NCBI GenBank assembly: GCA_037954665.1
Contig: JBBMOL010000387.1
Coordinates: 124,001 to 188,000, forward strand
Source: Laguncularia racemosa
Taxonomy: Eukaryota > Streptophyta > Magnoliopsida > Myrtales > Combretaceae
DNA length: 64,000 nt
Reading direction: 5' to 3'
Part shown: in pieces, positions 44,441-56,679 of the stretch
Layout: every line of letters starts with the position of its first letter
Position numbering within the stretch: the first letter of the stretch is position 1
Program-made: the position numbers and the translations under genes
The notes under the pieces: model-generated
Seen by the model: only the letters and a program-made list of their open reading frames with translations
Told to the model about the DNA's origin: nothing
The model's database searches: none

Positions 44441-45700
44441 CTGTACTTGTAAGATTATTACTCAAATATTTATAGATAAAAGAAATAAAGGTAAAATATG
44501 AGTGATTTGGATCATCATCCAAATCAAGTTCTGTAACCATCTAGGTTGCTGAAAAATTTCCCATCAAGTTATTTGAAGAGGAATTGAAGTAATTGTGTGT
44601 GATTATGCCGTGACATACTTTTTGTTTGCGAAATTGGAAGTGGAATTTTAGATTTAGTCCTTTATGATAATCATTTGACAATTAGGGTTCTTGAAGTGAT
44701 TCTTGATCTGAAATTGTTGAAGTAATTTGTAATAGTGCTTGTGGAGTTTATTTCATTCTTGTTGTTGTTGATTGAAGTAGACGTGGGAAAAACTTGTGGT
44801 AGTTTGCTTTCCTTGAGTTTGCTGTGATTAAGAAGGGAGTGATCCTTGGTGATCATTTGGGGAAAGTGAAAATTTGAAACATAGAAGAGTGAATTGTGTT
44901 GGTAATTCCGAAAATTGCATTTGTCATTTGTAAATTTCATATTTGCCTTGTGGAGATAAGGAAAATATTTGAAATTCAAACACCTTCTTTAAGTTTGAAG
45001 CAATTCATTAAGTAGCATTAATTAAGTATTATTTGAATTAGAATTTGCCTCTTACCATTTGTGGAGAAGGTTGAATTAAGAGTGTTTTTTAATTTGTTGT
45101 TGTGTGGTGTAGTGATTGTGTTACTTGTGTTGAGGTGAAAAAGTGATGCACTTAAAGTGGTGTTGAGGTTTGAAGTGAAGCACATCGTGATTATGTTGTG
45201 TGTGTGGCAATGTGAGTGTGTTGTGGAAAGTTGTAAATTGTTGTGGAGTTGTGTTATGTGCAAAGAAGGTACTGCAGTAGAGTATGAGAGTGTATATGTG
45301 CCGTGATTAGAAAGGGAAATTTAGTGGTAAAATTAAAATTTCAAAATAAGCATTTAAGTGTGGGAGTTATTAAGTATTGATACTTAAACACTTGCTTAAT
45401 TGAATTCAATAACTTACTACTTTGAAGTGTTTAATAATACTTCTACTTGTTGTTGCCTTAATTAAAGTGTAAAAGTGTGGTGTAAAGTAAATTAAACTGT
45501 AGGCGTGGAAGTGTGTGTTACATGATTGTGGAAGAGTGTCTGTGAAATCGTTGTGGAGGTGTGTGTTACATTTGGGTGTATAGTACACCATGGGTGTGCG
45601 AGGGCCATGGAAGTACCATTGTGTATATTGCACCGTGAGTGTAGGTGTGGTGTAAGGTTGAGGTGTGTTGATTATGATGTGCTGTGTAGTGAAGTGTGTT
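44441..45700 (+). other. GT-rich leader region of element B'
   Basis: TTGTG/GTGTG-rich, non-coding, like 57960-59060 in element B. At 44507-44580 it carries the diverged copy of the relict fragment seen at 9306-9372. Minus-strand frames here (e.g. 45018-45263) are composition artefacts. Confidence 0.5.
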
Positions 45701-45759
45701 GTTAGCTTATTGAAATTAGAATGCAACATGTCAAATGATTTATATCCCTCTACTAATGT

Positions 45760-46710
45760 ACTACGTCGAGTCTTGACTTCTTCTCCAACCATTGATGATG
45801 GGTAGAGAGAAAATTTGTTTCATACTTCTTGTAGGGTGCAAGGTAACTTATGTGTCATTATTGTTGATGGTGGTAGTTGTACTAATGTTGTGACTGCCTC
45901 ATTAGTATCAAAATTACAACTTGTAACTTCCCCACATCTATAACCCTACACATTACATTGGTTGAGTGAACAGGGGAGTCTATGTGGCCTAAAGAGCTAA
46001 GGTACCTTTTAGTATAGGAGATAAATACTATGATGAGATTAAATGTGATATTCTTCCCATGTGTGCATCCTATATATTGCTTTACAGGGCGTGGTTGTAT
46101 GATTGGAGGGTCTTACATGATGATTATAGAAATACTTATATGTTCCAATGGGATGGTAAATATATAGTATTGAACCCTATATCACCATCAGAGGTCCAAG
46201 AGATGCAAAGACAAATAAGTCAACCATCAGAGGTTCTTGAGGTTCATAGTCAAATGAGCCAACCTTTAGAGGACTAAGCTATTAAGAAGCAGATATGTCA
46301 ACCATTAGAGGTTCCTAAGGTTCATAGTCAGATGAATCAACCTTTAGAAGACCAAGCGGTTCAGAAATAAATGTGTTAACCATTAGAGGTCCGAAAGGTT
46401 TAGGGGCAGATGAGTAAACCATCAGAGGGCCAAGAGGTTCAAAGACATATAAGTGAAATAGGAAAGGAGAAAACAATATCGGTGGGACAGTTTGAGTTAG
46501 AGGAGGTCATAGTGGATGATAGACCATAATATGTGTTGCAGATGAGTCATATCCTAGAGATAGAGGGGGGAGAGAAACCACCCCTTGTGGTATCTCAAGT
46601 ACTAGGAGACTATAGTAATAATTTTATAGATAACTTGCTAGGATGATATAGAGTCTCTACTGCATTTGACCTATCAAATTTGAGGACAAATCTTCTTGAG
46701 GCCCAAGGAG
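45760..46710 (+). pseudogene. Element B' protease remnant and peptide-repeat region
   Basis: IIVDGGSCTNVVTASLVSKL (about 45859-45918) is the protease active-site region of the CRM-like lineage. Several stops and a frameshift follow, then WRVLHDDYRNTYMFQWDGKY. From about 46190 to 46440 a peptide of the type ISQPSEVLEVHSQMSQPLED is repeated about four times with stops. The block ends FDLSNLRTNLLEAQ, equal to the pol end DLRTN, right at the 3' LTR. RT, RNase H and integrase are absent, so a large deletion joined protease to the pol tail. Confidence 0.7.
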
Positions 46711-46711
46711 A

Positions 46712-47544
46712 TGATAGGAATCAAAATCCTACAAGACCTATCACTAAAGCAAGAGCCAAAAGGTTACAAAATTTAGCAATGAGAGTCCTCTTTGAACAAA
46801 CTAACCCCGAAACTACTTGTATACTAACTTCTTTTCTATTACTTATTTATGATGCATTCTAGCAAGCATACTTGTCAAGTTTTACAAGGCAATAGACAAA
46901 CTCACTAAAACTCAACTTATGGGTTATTCATGGACCAACATAAACTAAAGAACCGGTTCAACAAATTACTCAATTGAATTGAAGAACCGGCCACTTGAAG
47001 AACCTCGTACTTATAATTGTTGTTTTGAGAACTAGCCATTTCATTTAGCATTTGTAATTTCTTTTCTTGGAACCAGCCACCTAAGTGGCTTATTTGTAAT
47101 TTTCATGTGGTTTTTACCCTAATAGGAGCAAGTATAAATACTTGCTAACTAAGGTTTGTAGGGAACTTTTGACATTTTGAGAAAAATACACTTTGAGCCA
47201 TGAGGGAGAGCCTTGCAAATTAAAGATCTCTTATATTTATTGTTAGTAAATTATATTTAGTGAGTCATATCTAGGTGCAATTTGTTGGTTCCTTATTCTT
47301 ATACACATGAATCTAGGGTTCTTATTTTCATATTTGAAACATTTCAATTTGAGTGGAATCTTAGTTCATTTCCTTAGTTATCCATTGATATTCATATCAT
47401 TGTTTGTTCCATATATCCATTTAGCTTCAATTTTCGTGAATTAGGGCCATTTTATAAAGTTGTTGATCAAGACAATTGTTGGTTGTAATTGTTGATTTAT
47501 GCCATTTGTATTGTGTTCATGTGCTTTAGATTTTTAGCACATCA
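46712..47544 (+). repeat. 3' LTR of element B' (833 bp)
   Basis: TGATAGGAATC to TTAGCACATCA. The promoter palindrome GCAAGTATAAATACTTGC is at 47128-47145, with ACCCTAATA before it and the hairpin GCCACCTAAGTGGC upstream. Confidence 0.85.
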
Positions 47545-47930
47545 GCATTTGAGATGACTCGTGCTAGATCTCACCTTACTGGACAATACTTTATCACAAG
47601 TCCTACATTTAGCTGTACATACATCAATATTATCAAGATCATAGAAATATTACCAGACATCTATTGTACACTTCTTACATCTCCCTTTATTAGTAGTGGT
47701 AGAGTCTATATTGCTTCTAGCTTGTAAGAGAGTCGATTCATCTTCATCCTCCTACTAATAAGTGTGATTTGTAAGTTATAGTACAATACATTTAATTGCG
47801 GAAATTGCAATGAATTGATATTTTGCAAAAGCATTAAGTATGGAAAAATAGTTATTTACCAAAGCATAGGTACCTTTAGCTGTAGATCGTGGTCTTGTTG
47901 TCCCCATTGTAGTAATAGGAGTGGAGCTAT
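47545..47930 (-). pseudogene. hAT transposase, N-terminal exon(s) with BED zinc finger
   Basis: On the minus strand a possible start MGTTRPRSTAKG (about 47910) is followed by an interrupted stretch. Then NKGRCKKCTIDVW, a stop, YFYDLDNI and CTAKCRTCDKVLSS, then TSHLK. This fits a BED finger (CX2C, then HLK; DNA binding). The last codons join the central part across element B'. Confidence 0.7.
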
Positions 47931-48590
47931 CACATTCTAGCTAAATAAATGGTGTATTTTTAGGAACCCCAAGTAGGCGACTGAAGGTAGGGAAGCTAGG
48001 TTTGAGTTCCCTACCTAATTTATCAAATCAGTAAAACCACAATTTGAATAATTATAGTATGGTTACTCCTTGAATAGATCACCATATATTAACCATGAAT
48101 CATCTTAATTGAAAGGGAATGAAGGATTTTGTAGATTATTATGGCTCGCCATTTTGTTAATAAAATGAGGATGGAAAATAAGATTACTAAAAGTAAAATT
48201 GTGTGAACAAAAACTATGCAATTAAATAGAGGACGAGATGATGGAAAATCTGTAAAAATTGTAAGTCGAAATGAAATCTAAATTTATAGCAAAGGGAATT
48301 GACAAAAACAACATGGGCACATTGCACAAATTTTGAAAATTGGTGCTTGCAATGTGCTCACATCGCTTAGAAACATGCCTACGTTTCTGCATTGAAAAGG
48401 CTACTTTAAATTCAATGCAAAAACATGGGCACGTTTTAAGGTAACATGGGCACATTGTTCCCAACGGTCAGTTGTCTCATCTCCTTTATAAATAAGCTTT
48501 TTCCCCCCTTTTAACTTCTACACTTCTCATACAAATCACATATATGTCTTCTCAAAACCAAAAAATCTTTTTTCCTATTCATTTTTCATA
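47931..48590 (+). other. Unassigned region with CATGGGCAC repeats before a TATA box
   Basis: CATGGGCACATT or CATGGGCACGTT occurs three times (48311-48460), followed by TTTATAAATAAGC (48483-48495). It resembles the motif-array plus TATA layout of LTR promoters here. Boundaries are unknown. Confidence 0.35.
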
Positions 48591-49360
48591 ATGAGTTCAT
48601 CCCACCGAAGAAAATCTACTAGCACCTACTCCAAACGTCTAAAGGATCAATGTTCCCCCAGTCCTATACCATCACTAGGTGATACTCCCCCTGTCAATGA
48701 GTAATTCGATCATCTCCTAAAATTGTCCATACACTTACATTATACCGAGAAGTTTCACACAAGACTAGTTCTTCTAAGGCGTATGTATGATTAGATAGAG
48801 TTAAGTTTAATTTATGATATTTGTATTGTGCTTGTAGAAACCAGCTTTTAGAAATTAGCACAATAGGTTGATGAGACATATCTTGGTTTGGTGCACCTTT
48901 TCTATTGAAATGTGACTCTAAATCAAGTTATAGAGGAGGAAGATGTGGTCCCATGGCGAGAGATGCAATAGGACTCCAATACTACTTGCATTTTTGGACA
49001 TGTCATTTGAATAACACTAGAATTTATTGACGAATTGCTTGGCATTGATGATGATGGTATGAAAATGCCATTGGAGTAAGACATGTCCAATGCTTTCCTA
49101 TGCATCTTCTAATAAACAATATGCCGGGGGGAAACACAAATAGAGCACTTGCCGCACATGAAAGCTAGTGAACTATCACTACACAACAAGGTCTTCCACC
49201 ATCTAATTTGTACTAGTATAGTACCACAATCTAACCACTGCAATTTCTCTATAGAAGATCTCTTTCTGGTAGATTACATGTTGATGCAAAGACTAGTTGA
49301 TATTGGCAATGATAAGGGTTATAGAGTACTTATTATTTATAACAGTTATAATAACATTTT
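48591..49360 (+). pseudogene. Degenerate retrotransposon-associated ORF
   Basis: An ATG (MSSSHRRKSTSTYSKR) opens 37 codons. The frame then continues through many stops, with EFIDELLGIDDDGMKMPLE and later HNKVFHHLICTSIVPQSNHC followed by FLVDYMLMQRLVDIG. This is the style of Athila/plant transposon ORF proteins of unknown function. The match is by pattern only. Confidence 0.35.
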
Positions 49361-50130
49361 ATTTAATTTTCTTATATTTTGTATAAATATTGCACTTAAT
49401 TGCTCTTTATTTTAATTTTAGAGCCTTTAAAATATACTTTATGATTCAATAGAAGAATTATATGAAAGTTGAAGATGAAAATATAATTTTTACAAGATGG
49501 AAAGGCCAACATGTGGAGGAGCATGGCCATGTCAATCGTGCAAAATAAACCATTCAATAAGAGCAAGACCAATCGTGCTAAAGGAAGTGTAAATTACCAT
49601 ATAGAGGTGACACGGGCGTGGACACACTCATGCTGGTGGGCATGTCAAAGGCTAAAATTCGAACAGATTAAATTAGGGGAAGAAAGCACGCCTGTGTTGA
49701 GCTAAAGTGTGACCATGCCGATAGTGACGTATATATAAAGACGAGAGAGATCGGATTATTAGAAGACCAGACAAAAAAAAAGATAGACTTTGGTCATTGA
49801 AGACATTTGTTGCATTATGGTGGTGATTAACCTCTTCTTGATTAATCCCCTTAAATTAAAGCTTATAGAATACTACACTAAGTGTTAATTAAGAAAGGTT
49901 GAAAGAGGATGCCCCATTTAACAGTCCCTATTCAAAGCCTATCATGCTAAATGTTTCTAAGTTCCCAAGTCCTAAATCAAACTATACAAGCACTATCATT
50001 AGTTTAAGGAGTCAAGCTAAAGTAGTTATTAAGCTTAAAGCCTAAAATAAAGTAAATCTATGTTAGTCAATTAAACCAAACATATATTATCAAAGTAACT
50101 CATTAATCAAGAAAAAGGAAAACTAAAGCA
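49361..50130 (+). other. Retroelement-like leader with CACGGGCGTG-type motifs and TATA
   Basis: CATGGCCATG, ACACGGGCGTGG, CACGCCTGTG and GACCATGCC (49510-49715) lie just upstream of GTATATATAAAGACG (49729-49743). It again shows the motif-array plus TATA layout. 49750-50130 holds no gene. Confidence 0.4.
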
Positions 50131-50139
50131 AAAAAAACC

Positions 50140-50760
50140 AAAAATAAGTGAAAAGAAACTTGGCTGAAGCAATAGTAGAACTTGAGATGGAGAAGAGTAG
50201 GAAAGAAATCCAAGTTTTGGAAGTAAACATAGGCCATCTTTCTTCTTATGATATCCTCTACACTAAGACATGTGTTTCTATAGAAATCCTATTACATTTC
50301 CACCTATGTTTCCAATGTCAATTAAATGGGGGATAAGAAAGGAAATTAGGAGGAGGAGAAGGGTTCAATTTTGCAAGATTTTACATGATACTAGGGTGGT
50401 GATGAGGATGCGAATCACACATTTGTGTTGTAGGAGTGGCAACACAAAAACTATGTTAATGGCTTCTTAACTCTTTACACTTTCATCTTTTTGTTTCCTT
50501 CATGCCTATCCTTAAATGGTCAGTACCAGCTAACTTTCGATCGATTTGGTTTTAGTGGTTTTTCTTCATTTAACAAAATATTTACTTGTTCATTCCAATT
50601 GTTTTCTCTTATTTTTTATTAGATTTAATTTAGATACTTATAAGTGGCAAGTAAAGTAGCAGAATATTCCCATCTTTATACACATAAAATAACATTTTGA
50701 TAGTTATGTAAACTTACAACAATTCACAAGCCATATGTAGCTATTACTTGGAACTTTTTA
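50140..50760 (-). pseudogene. Truncated duplicate of the peroxidase promoter and exon 1
   Basis: The first-exon splice junction, the FYRDTCP region and the upstream flank of the gene at 15976-16700 recur here in the same order. Examples: TTCTTCTTATGATATCCTCTACACTAAGACATGTG-like sequence at 50237, and CTTACAACAATTCACAAGCCAT at 50714 against CTTACAACACTTCACAAGCCAT at 16643. Exons 2-4 are missing and the reading frame is lost. It is a decayed partial duplicate of a class III peroxidase. Confidence 0.75.
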
Positions 50761-51337
50761 GTATACTTTCAACTAAGAAATTTTAGTTCAAAACATGCAT
50801 TTCCTATTAATAATCTTTATTAGTTGATTTTAAATTCTACTACATAACTATCCATAAATCTAATCCCCAAACCACCACCACACCTACCCCCCCACCACAA
50901 ACCTCAAAAAAAAAAAAAAAGAAAGAAAGAAAGAAAAATTATGCATATAGAAATTGATCTCTCTCTCTTTTCTCTTATTGATAGTTAACATCAACCAAAC
51001 TTAAAACCTCGTTAAGGTATACAAAATAGCATTTTCTTTTTCAAATGATGTGGATTGATAGAGTATTGGATAATGACAATAATGATGATAATAATGCAAA
51101 TAACCATGTACCAGCCCTCTAAGCCTAGTTAGAGAATAGAATGCAAGAGAAATCACACTTATAATTTACGCCACCACACAAATAGTTGGTTTTCACCCTC
51201 TTCATCTCTTAACTGACATTTTGTTGCAATCATAAATACTTCACTTCTTCTCTTATCCTTGATTTCCTTTTCAATTCACCATTTTTACTACAATAGAAAA
51301 TGGACACACAAGTGAAATTGCATTAAGACTCCTAATG
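50761..51337. other. AT-rich spacer
   Basis: No gene. It contains a poly-A/GAAA run at 50909-50937 and a C-rich patch at 50878-50902. Confidence 0.5.
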
Positions 51338-51870
51338 TAACCCCAAAACCCAGGAACGCTACGGCCTACCACGTGTTCTTACTAGATGAAGACACATAAA
51401 GGCTTAGACACTACAATTCTCCAAATATTAACCTTTAAGTATTCATAATGATAATTAAACTCCTCAAATTACTATAGTGGAGGCACTCATGAATTCAAAT
51501 ACAACAATAACTTTTGAATGAAACATATGTCTTCAATACATAATTCATATTCAATGTCCTCAATTAAGTACATTGGAAGCTTTTAATAACTTAAATAACA
51601 TAATAGTCTCAAATCACAATTACAAGAATATTCAATATCCCTCCTTTCTCCTCATCAGAATACTGCTCATCATAGTAGTACTCTACATTTTCCTCAATAT
51701 CTTGATTGGTCTTTACTAGGGTTTCATCATACCCTACAATTTCTCCTATGTCACCTGCAACTAAAAAAGGTTCCCACGAAGGGTAAGCTAATGCCTAGCA
51801 CTATGTACACCTATACACACATATGCATGCCATGACAGAAACAATAACACATGCATAATGCAACCCAATA
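51338..51870 (-). repeat. Truncated Tekay-like LTR interrupted by the next element
   Basis: It starts TGTAACCCCAAAACCC and follows the order of the LTR at 51871 (CTCCTCATC block, AAGGGTAAGCTAATGCC, ACATATGCATG), then stops where the next LTR begins. It appears to be the target of that insertion. Confidence 0.6.
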
Positions 51871-53653
51871 TGTAACACCTCGAAACCAAGTCGCGCTATT
51901 ACCCACCGCATGTCCATATCTCACAAGAACACGTTAAGGCCTTGAAACAACTCTAATACATTTTAAACTGTAACTCCTATAATAAAACATTTCATACATC
52001 CTCAAAATTCCAATGATAACTTAAACCCTATCAATTATCTAAAGCAACGGAAGTCATTAAACGCCGAAAATAAAAATTTCAAAAGATACTGTCTATTATA
52101 GTTAAACATCATAATTTTCCTAAAACTTAATCACCATAATAATAATTTTACTCTTCGTCTTCCTCCCTGTGTGGTTCACCTAAACCTAAGTCATCTTCTG
52201 GGTTCTCATCTCCTTCAATACCTACATCTAAAAATGATTCCCTAAAGGGTAAGCCAATGCCCAATACATATAACATAAACATATATGCATGAACAAACAC
52301 AAACTAATGTCACACATATCATGCAGAACTTAAACATTGACAACTATTTCATAATATAATTTATGTCCATGAGCAAACAATAGGATACTCATGACCCCCT
52401 TAACACACTTAAACACATTGGCGCATGACTTGGTGATGAGAACTACCACTATGGGCTAACACCCATGATCCCTTAATCCTTAAACTTGGTGATGGGAATT
52501 GCCACTACAGGCCCCATACCCATGTACACTTAACCACTTAAACTACATTTAACCCAAATCATTTCCAAGCAAGACTCCACTAGAGATAACGTCACACAAA
52601 GATTATTAGGGTGCTCCCTAAAGATCTGCCACTACGAGCCCCTAGGCCGAGCCAAGCACATACAACATATCACTTAACCACTCAAGCCAATTCATCGATT
52701 AACACAAGTTCCATACATAGACTAACTTAAACAAGCACAATCAACACGCAAGTTACACGTACCTTAGATCCTAGCCTTGAGCACTTCCTGGTCTTAGACT
52801 TAATCTAATTGGAAATCTATACACATTAACATGCTCTTCTTAGTAATCAATCTAAGATCAATATCATTCTTAAGTTTCTTAATTCTATTCATTTAATTTC
52901 TCTAAGGCCTTACTAGTTATCTAGGTTATGTGGAAATTAGTTTAAATTGAAGTTAAACGAACATATAATTATGTTATACTTTATTCAATACGGTCATGTT
53001 GGGGACCGTGTTGCTTAACATAGGTTGAAGCACGACCATGTTAGGGGTCGTGTATGTCTTAGTGAAAAACTTAGTTTCAACACGGTCTAAACACGACTAT
53101 GTTTGGAGGTCGTGTTACCCTTGCTTAACATGGTCGAAATATGACTATGTTAGGTAGACGTGTATCTCTTGGTGAACTTTTCCATTTCAACATGACTGTG
53201 TTAGGAGGCCGTGTTGCCCTTAACTTAACATGATCAGAATAGGACTGTGTTGGGAGGCCGTATATCTTTCGGTGCATTTTTCCATTTCAATACTATCGAA
53301 ACATGACCATGTTGAGAGGCCGTATTACCCTCGATAATCTCCACAAACCCTATTTCTATTACTCCAATTCCTCCAAAACCTAATCCTTTCTATTCCTAAG
53401 CTTAACCAAGTTTCTAAAATTCATAATAGTATTTAATTTACAAATAATTTCATACTTCAATTTCAACAAGTCGCAAATCCTAGATCGTCAATTCTTCGTT
53501 CTCTTACCTCCCTTCATGCACCTCGTGTTCTGTGTGAACAAATGATGCTCATAACTACAAATTCCATAAATCCTAATTTAAAATTCGTATAACAATTCTT
53601 ACCTCGAGTTCTTGGAATTGGTTTGCTCCTTTTTCCTATCGTCAAGTATTACA
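51871..53653 (-). repeat. 3' LTR of the Tekay-type element (1783 bp)
   Basis: It runs from TGTAACACCT to AAGTATTACA with TGTAA/TTACA ends. It holds a run of about six CACGACC...GGTCGTG-like inverted repeats (52990-53330). Confidence 0.85.
52990..53330 (-). repeat. CACGGTC/GGCCGTG inverted-repeat array in the Tekay-type LTR
   Basis: ACGGTCATGTTGGGGACCGT and similar units recur every 50-60 bases, each a short hairpin with a TGTT-containing loop. Alternate spacers read TTGCTTAACAT and TCTTGGTGAA..TTTCAAC, giving a higher-order period near 110 bases. Confidence 0.65.
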
Positions 53654-53667
53654 TTTTCCCCCCTTTA
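53654..53667 (-). other. Polypurine tract of the Tekay-type element
   Basis: On the minus strand TAAAGGGGGGAAAA directly abuts the LTR. Confidence 0.8.
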
Positions 53668-53689
53668 TAAAAACTTTCATCCTCAAAAG

Positions 53690-56679
53690 CACCTAATTTT
53701 GGAAGAGTTCTGGATACTTTTTCCTCATTTCTGCTTCTAGTTCCCACATAGCTTCCCATTCCGTTTGGTTTGTACATTGTACTTTAACATAAGGGATTGT
53801 TTTCAGTTTAAGTACCCGTTCCTTACTGTCTAAAATCCTAATTGGCCTTTCCAAAGATGTCAGATTTGGCTACACATTCAATGGTTCTATGGCCACTATC
53901 TGATCCAGGTCAGGTACATACTTCCTCAGCATAGATATATGGAATACATCATGTACCCTAGCCAAATTCGGCAGAAGGGCTAATCTGTAAGCCATTGTGC
54001 CTATTCTCTCCAAGATTTCAAATGGGCCTATATACCTTGAGTTTAGCTTTCCCCTCAACTCGAATCTGATCACTCCCTTTGCTGGAGAAATCCTTAATAA
54101 TACCTTACCTCCCACTTGGAATTCCAAAGGATGCCTTCTCTTGTCTACATAGCTCTTTTGTCGAGACTGGGCCGTCTCTATTCTCTGCCGATTAGTTTCA
54201 CCTTGTCAATTGCTTTTTACACTAACACCGACCCCATCATCTGTCTTTCTCCCACTTCATCCCAATGTAGTGGAGATCTACACCTTCTTCCATAAAGAGC
54301 TTCGTATGGTGCCACCTGGATTGTTGCCCGGTAACTATTATTATAGGCAAACTCCACTAGAGGTATATGCTCATTCCAATTCCCTCCAAAGTTTAGTTAA
54401 CATGCCCTAAGCAAATCTTCCAATATTTGTATAGTCCTTTCAAACTAACCATCTATCTGTAGGTGGAATGTTGTACTAAACTACAGTTTGGTGCCTAATG
54501 CCTTGTGTAGGCTATTCCATAATCTACTCACAAACCTTGTGTCTCTATCAAAAGTGATTGTCACCGGCACTCCATGTAGTCTGACTATCTCCTGTATGTA
54601 CATCTAAGCCAGTTTCTCCAATTTATATCTTACTCTAATAGGTATAAAATGAGCAGACTTGGTTAATTTATCCACTATGACCTAAATTGCATCCAGCTTA
54701 TTCGAGAGGGATGTAACAAAATCTATTGTCACATGTTCCCATTTCCATTCCAGTACTAGAAGAGATTGTAATTCTCCAATTGATCTCTAGTGTTCTATTT
54801 TGATCTATTGGCATGTAAGGCATTTGGCTATATATTTTGCTATTTATCTCTTCATGTTTCTCCACCAATAACAACTTTTCACATCCTTATACATTTTGGT
54901 ACTTCTAGGATGTATTATGTAGGCGGAGTGATGCGCCTCTTTCATTATCTCTCTCTTCAATTCTGCATCCCTTGGTGCACATAGGTTCGTTTTGTACCTC
55001 AAGGTCCCTTCTGTATCTAAGTTGAATTCTAGTGCCTTGCCTTGTTCCAGTATGCTCTTAAGTCCTTATCTTCCATCTGACTAGATTTAATTTTGTCCAT
55101 TATGGTTGGCTGAATCCTTAAGGTAACCATTTTCACTCCCACTTCTTGTGTTAAAACTTCTAGATCCATTTTGCACATGTCTTCCAATAACTCTTTCTAT
55201 GATGTGATGAGAGTTGATACATTGCTTTGTTTCTTTCTACTAAGGTCATCTGCCACTACATTGGCTTTTTTCTGGATGGTATTGTATTTCCAGGTTGTAA
55301 TCCTTAATTAACTCTAACCATTTCCTCTATCTCATGTTCAGCTCTTTTTACGTAAATATATACTTCAGGCTTTTATGGTCAGTGAAGCTTTTGCACTTTT
55401 CTCCATATAAATAATGTCTCTATAGTTTCAAAGCTAGCACTACAACTGCCAATTCCAAGTTGTGAGTTGAGTAGTTCTTTTCATACGACCTCAATTGTTG
55501 AGATGCATATGCTATTACCTGACCACCTTGCATCAATACATACCCCTACCCTTGAATTGAGGCATCACTATACCCTGTAAACTCTTCTCCACTCTTAGGT
55601 AAAGTTAAAACTAGCCTCGACACCAGTTTCTCATTGAGTGTCTAAAAGTTGAGTTCACATATGTCATCCCATTCAAATTTTGTATTCTTCTTTATAAATT
55701 TCATGAGAGGAGTTGTATTTTGGAAAACCTTTCTACAAATCTCTTATAGTAGCTTACTAAACTCAAGAAGCTTCTTACCTCTATAACTGTCTTCGGTTTG
55801 TGCCAGTCTACTATTGCTCTCAACTTTTATAGGTTCACAAATATACCATCTTTATACAACTTCTCATCTTATAGCCTACCTAATACTAATCTCAAGTGCT
55901 CTTTATGCTCCTCAATACTTTTAGAGTATATCAAGATATCGTCTGTAAAGATGATTACAAACTTATCCAAAAAATCCCTGAATACTCTGTTCATTAAATC
56001 CATGAATGCAGCTGGTGCATTCGTTAATCTAAAGGGCATCACTAGAAACTCGTAGTGCCCATATCTAGTCCTGAATGCTATTTTTTAGATGTCCTCTTCT
56101 CTAATTCTAAGTTGATGATAGCCTCATCTCAAGTCTACTTTGGAGAACAGTTGAGCTCCCTACAACTGATCAAACAGGTCATCTATCCTGGGAAGAAGAT
56201 ATTTGTTCTTTATGGTGACCTTGTTTAATTCCCTATAGTCTAAACAGAGCCTCATGTTTCCATCTTTCTTCTTCACAAACAAGACTGGTGCACCTTAAGG
56301 AGAGACACTGGGTCTTATAAAACCATTATCTTGTAACTCTTGTAATTGTTTCCTTAATTCTTCCAAATCCACTGGTGCCATCCTGTAAATTGGTTTTGAT
56401 ATGGGTACTATACCCTGTATCAAGTCGATGTTGAATTCTATTTCCCTCTCCAAGGATAAACTAGGAAGATTTTTTAGGAACACTTCAAAAAATTCCCTCA
56501 CTATCTATACTTCTTCTATCCTAACTTCCTCGCTAGCTTCAATAATTATGGTTGCCAATAAACGTTTTCCCCACATCTCATGAGTAGGCAATCTAGTGGG
56601 TCTTTACACTTCTAGCTTGTATTTAAAATATCCATCTCTAGGTATATTAAATTGTACCACCATGTTGTAACAGTCAATG
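53690..56679 (-). pseudogene. Tekay-type pol: RT, RNase H, integrase and chromodomain
   Basis: In minus-strand order: RT lead-in EFNIDLIQGIVPISKPIYRM and ELRKQLQELQDNGFIRPS (56501-56295), RT with DDILIYSK and the catalytic motif changed to FTDD (55940-55951), RNase H with FTDHKSLKYIFT, then integrase with a decayed core. The integrase end is open at 54127-53870: FQVGGKVLLRISPAKGV, RYIGPFEILERIG, HDVFHISMLRKYVPD. After a stop a chromodomain follows (RILDSKERVL, PYVKVQ, WELEAEMRKKYPELF; about 53870-53690), which in this lineage binds histone marks and guides integration. Many stops mean no function is left. Confidence 0.85.
56675..56679. repeat. Target-site duplication CAATG (left copy)
   Basis: CAATG precedes element B here and follows it at 61907-61911, a perfect 5-bp duplication. 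Confidence 0.88.

Larger units (their letters stand above)
41652..47544 (+). mobile_element. Element B': non-autonomous chromovirus derivative
   Basis: LTRs are 41652-43447 (enlarged by an inserted Athila LTR fragment) and 46712-47544. They start TGATAGGAATC and end CATCA. An iMet-type primer site follows the first. Flanks GCGTT and GCATT form a 5-bp target duplication with one change. The BED finger (right side) and the rest of the hAT protein (left side) join when it is removed. Internally only a protease remnant and short peptide repeats remain. Confidence 0.85.

Noticed and set aside
44671..45792. Three minus-strand frames (44671-44979, 45018-45263, 45406-45792) rich in H, T, N
   Set aside because: They are antisense shadows of GT-rich leader DNA of element B' with no recognisable domain.
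50270..50470. Plus-strand frames across the peroxidase duplicate
   Set aside because: They are antisense to the decayed exon 1.
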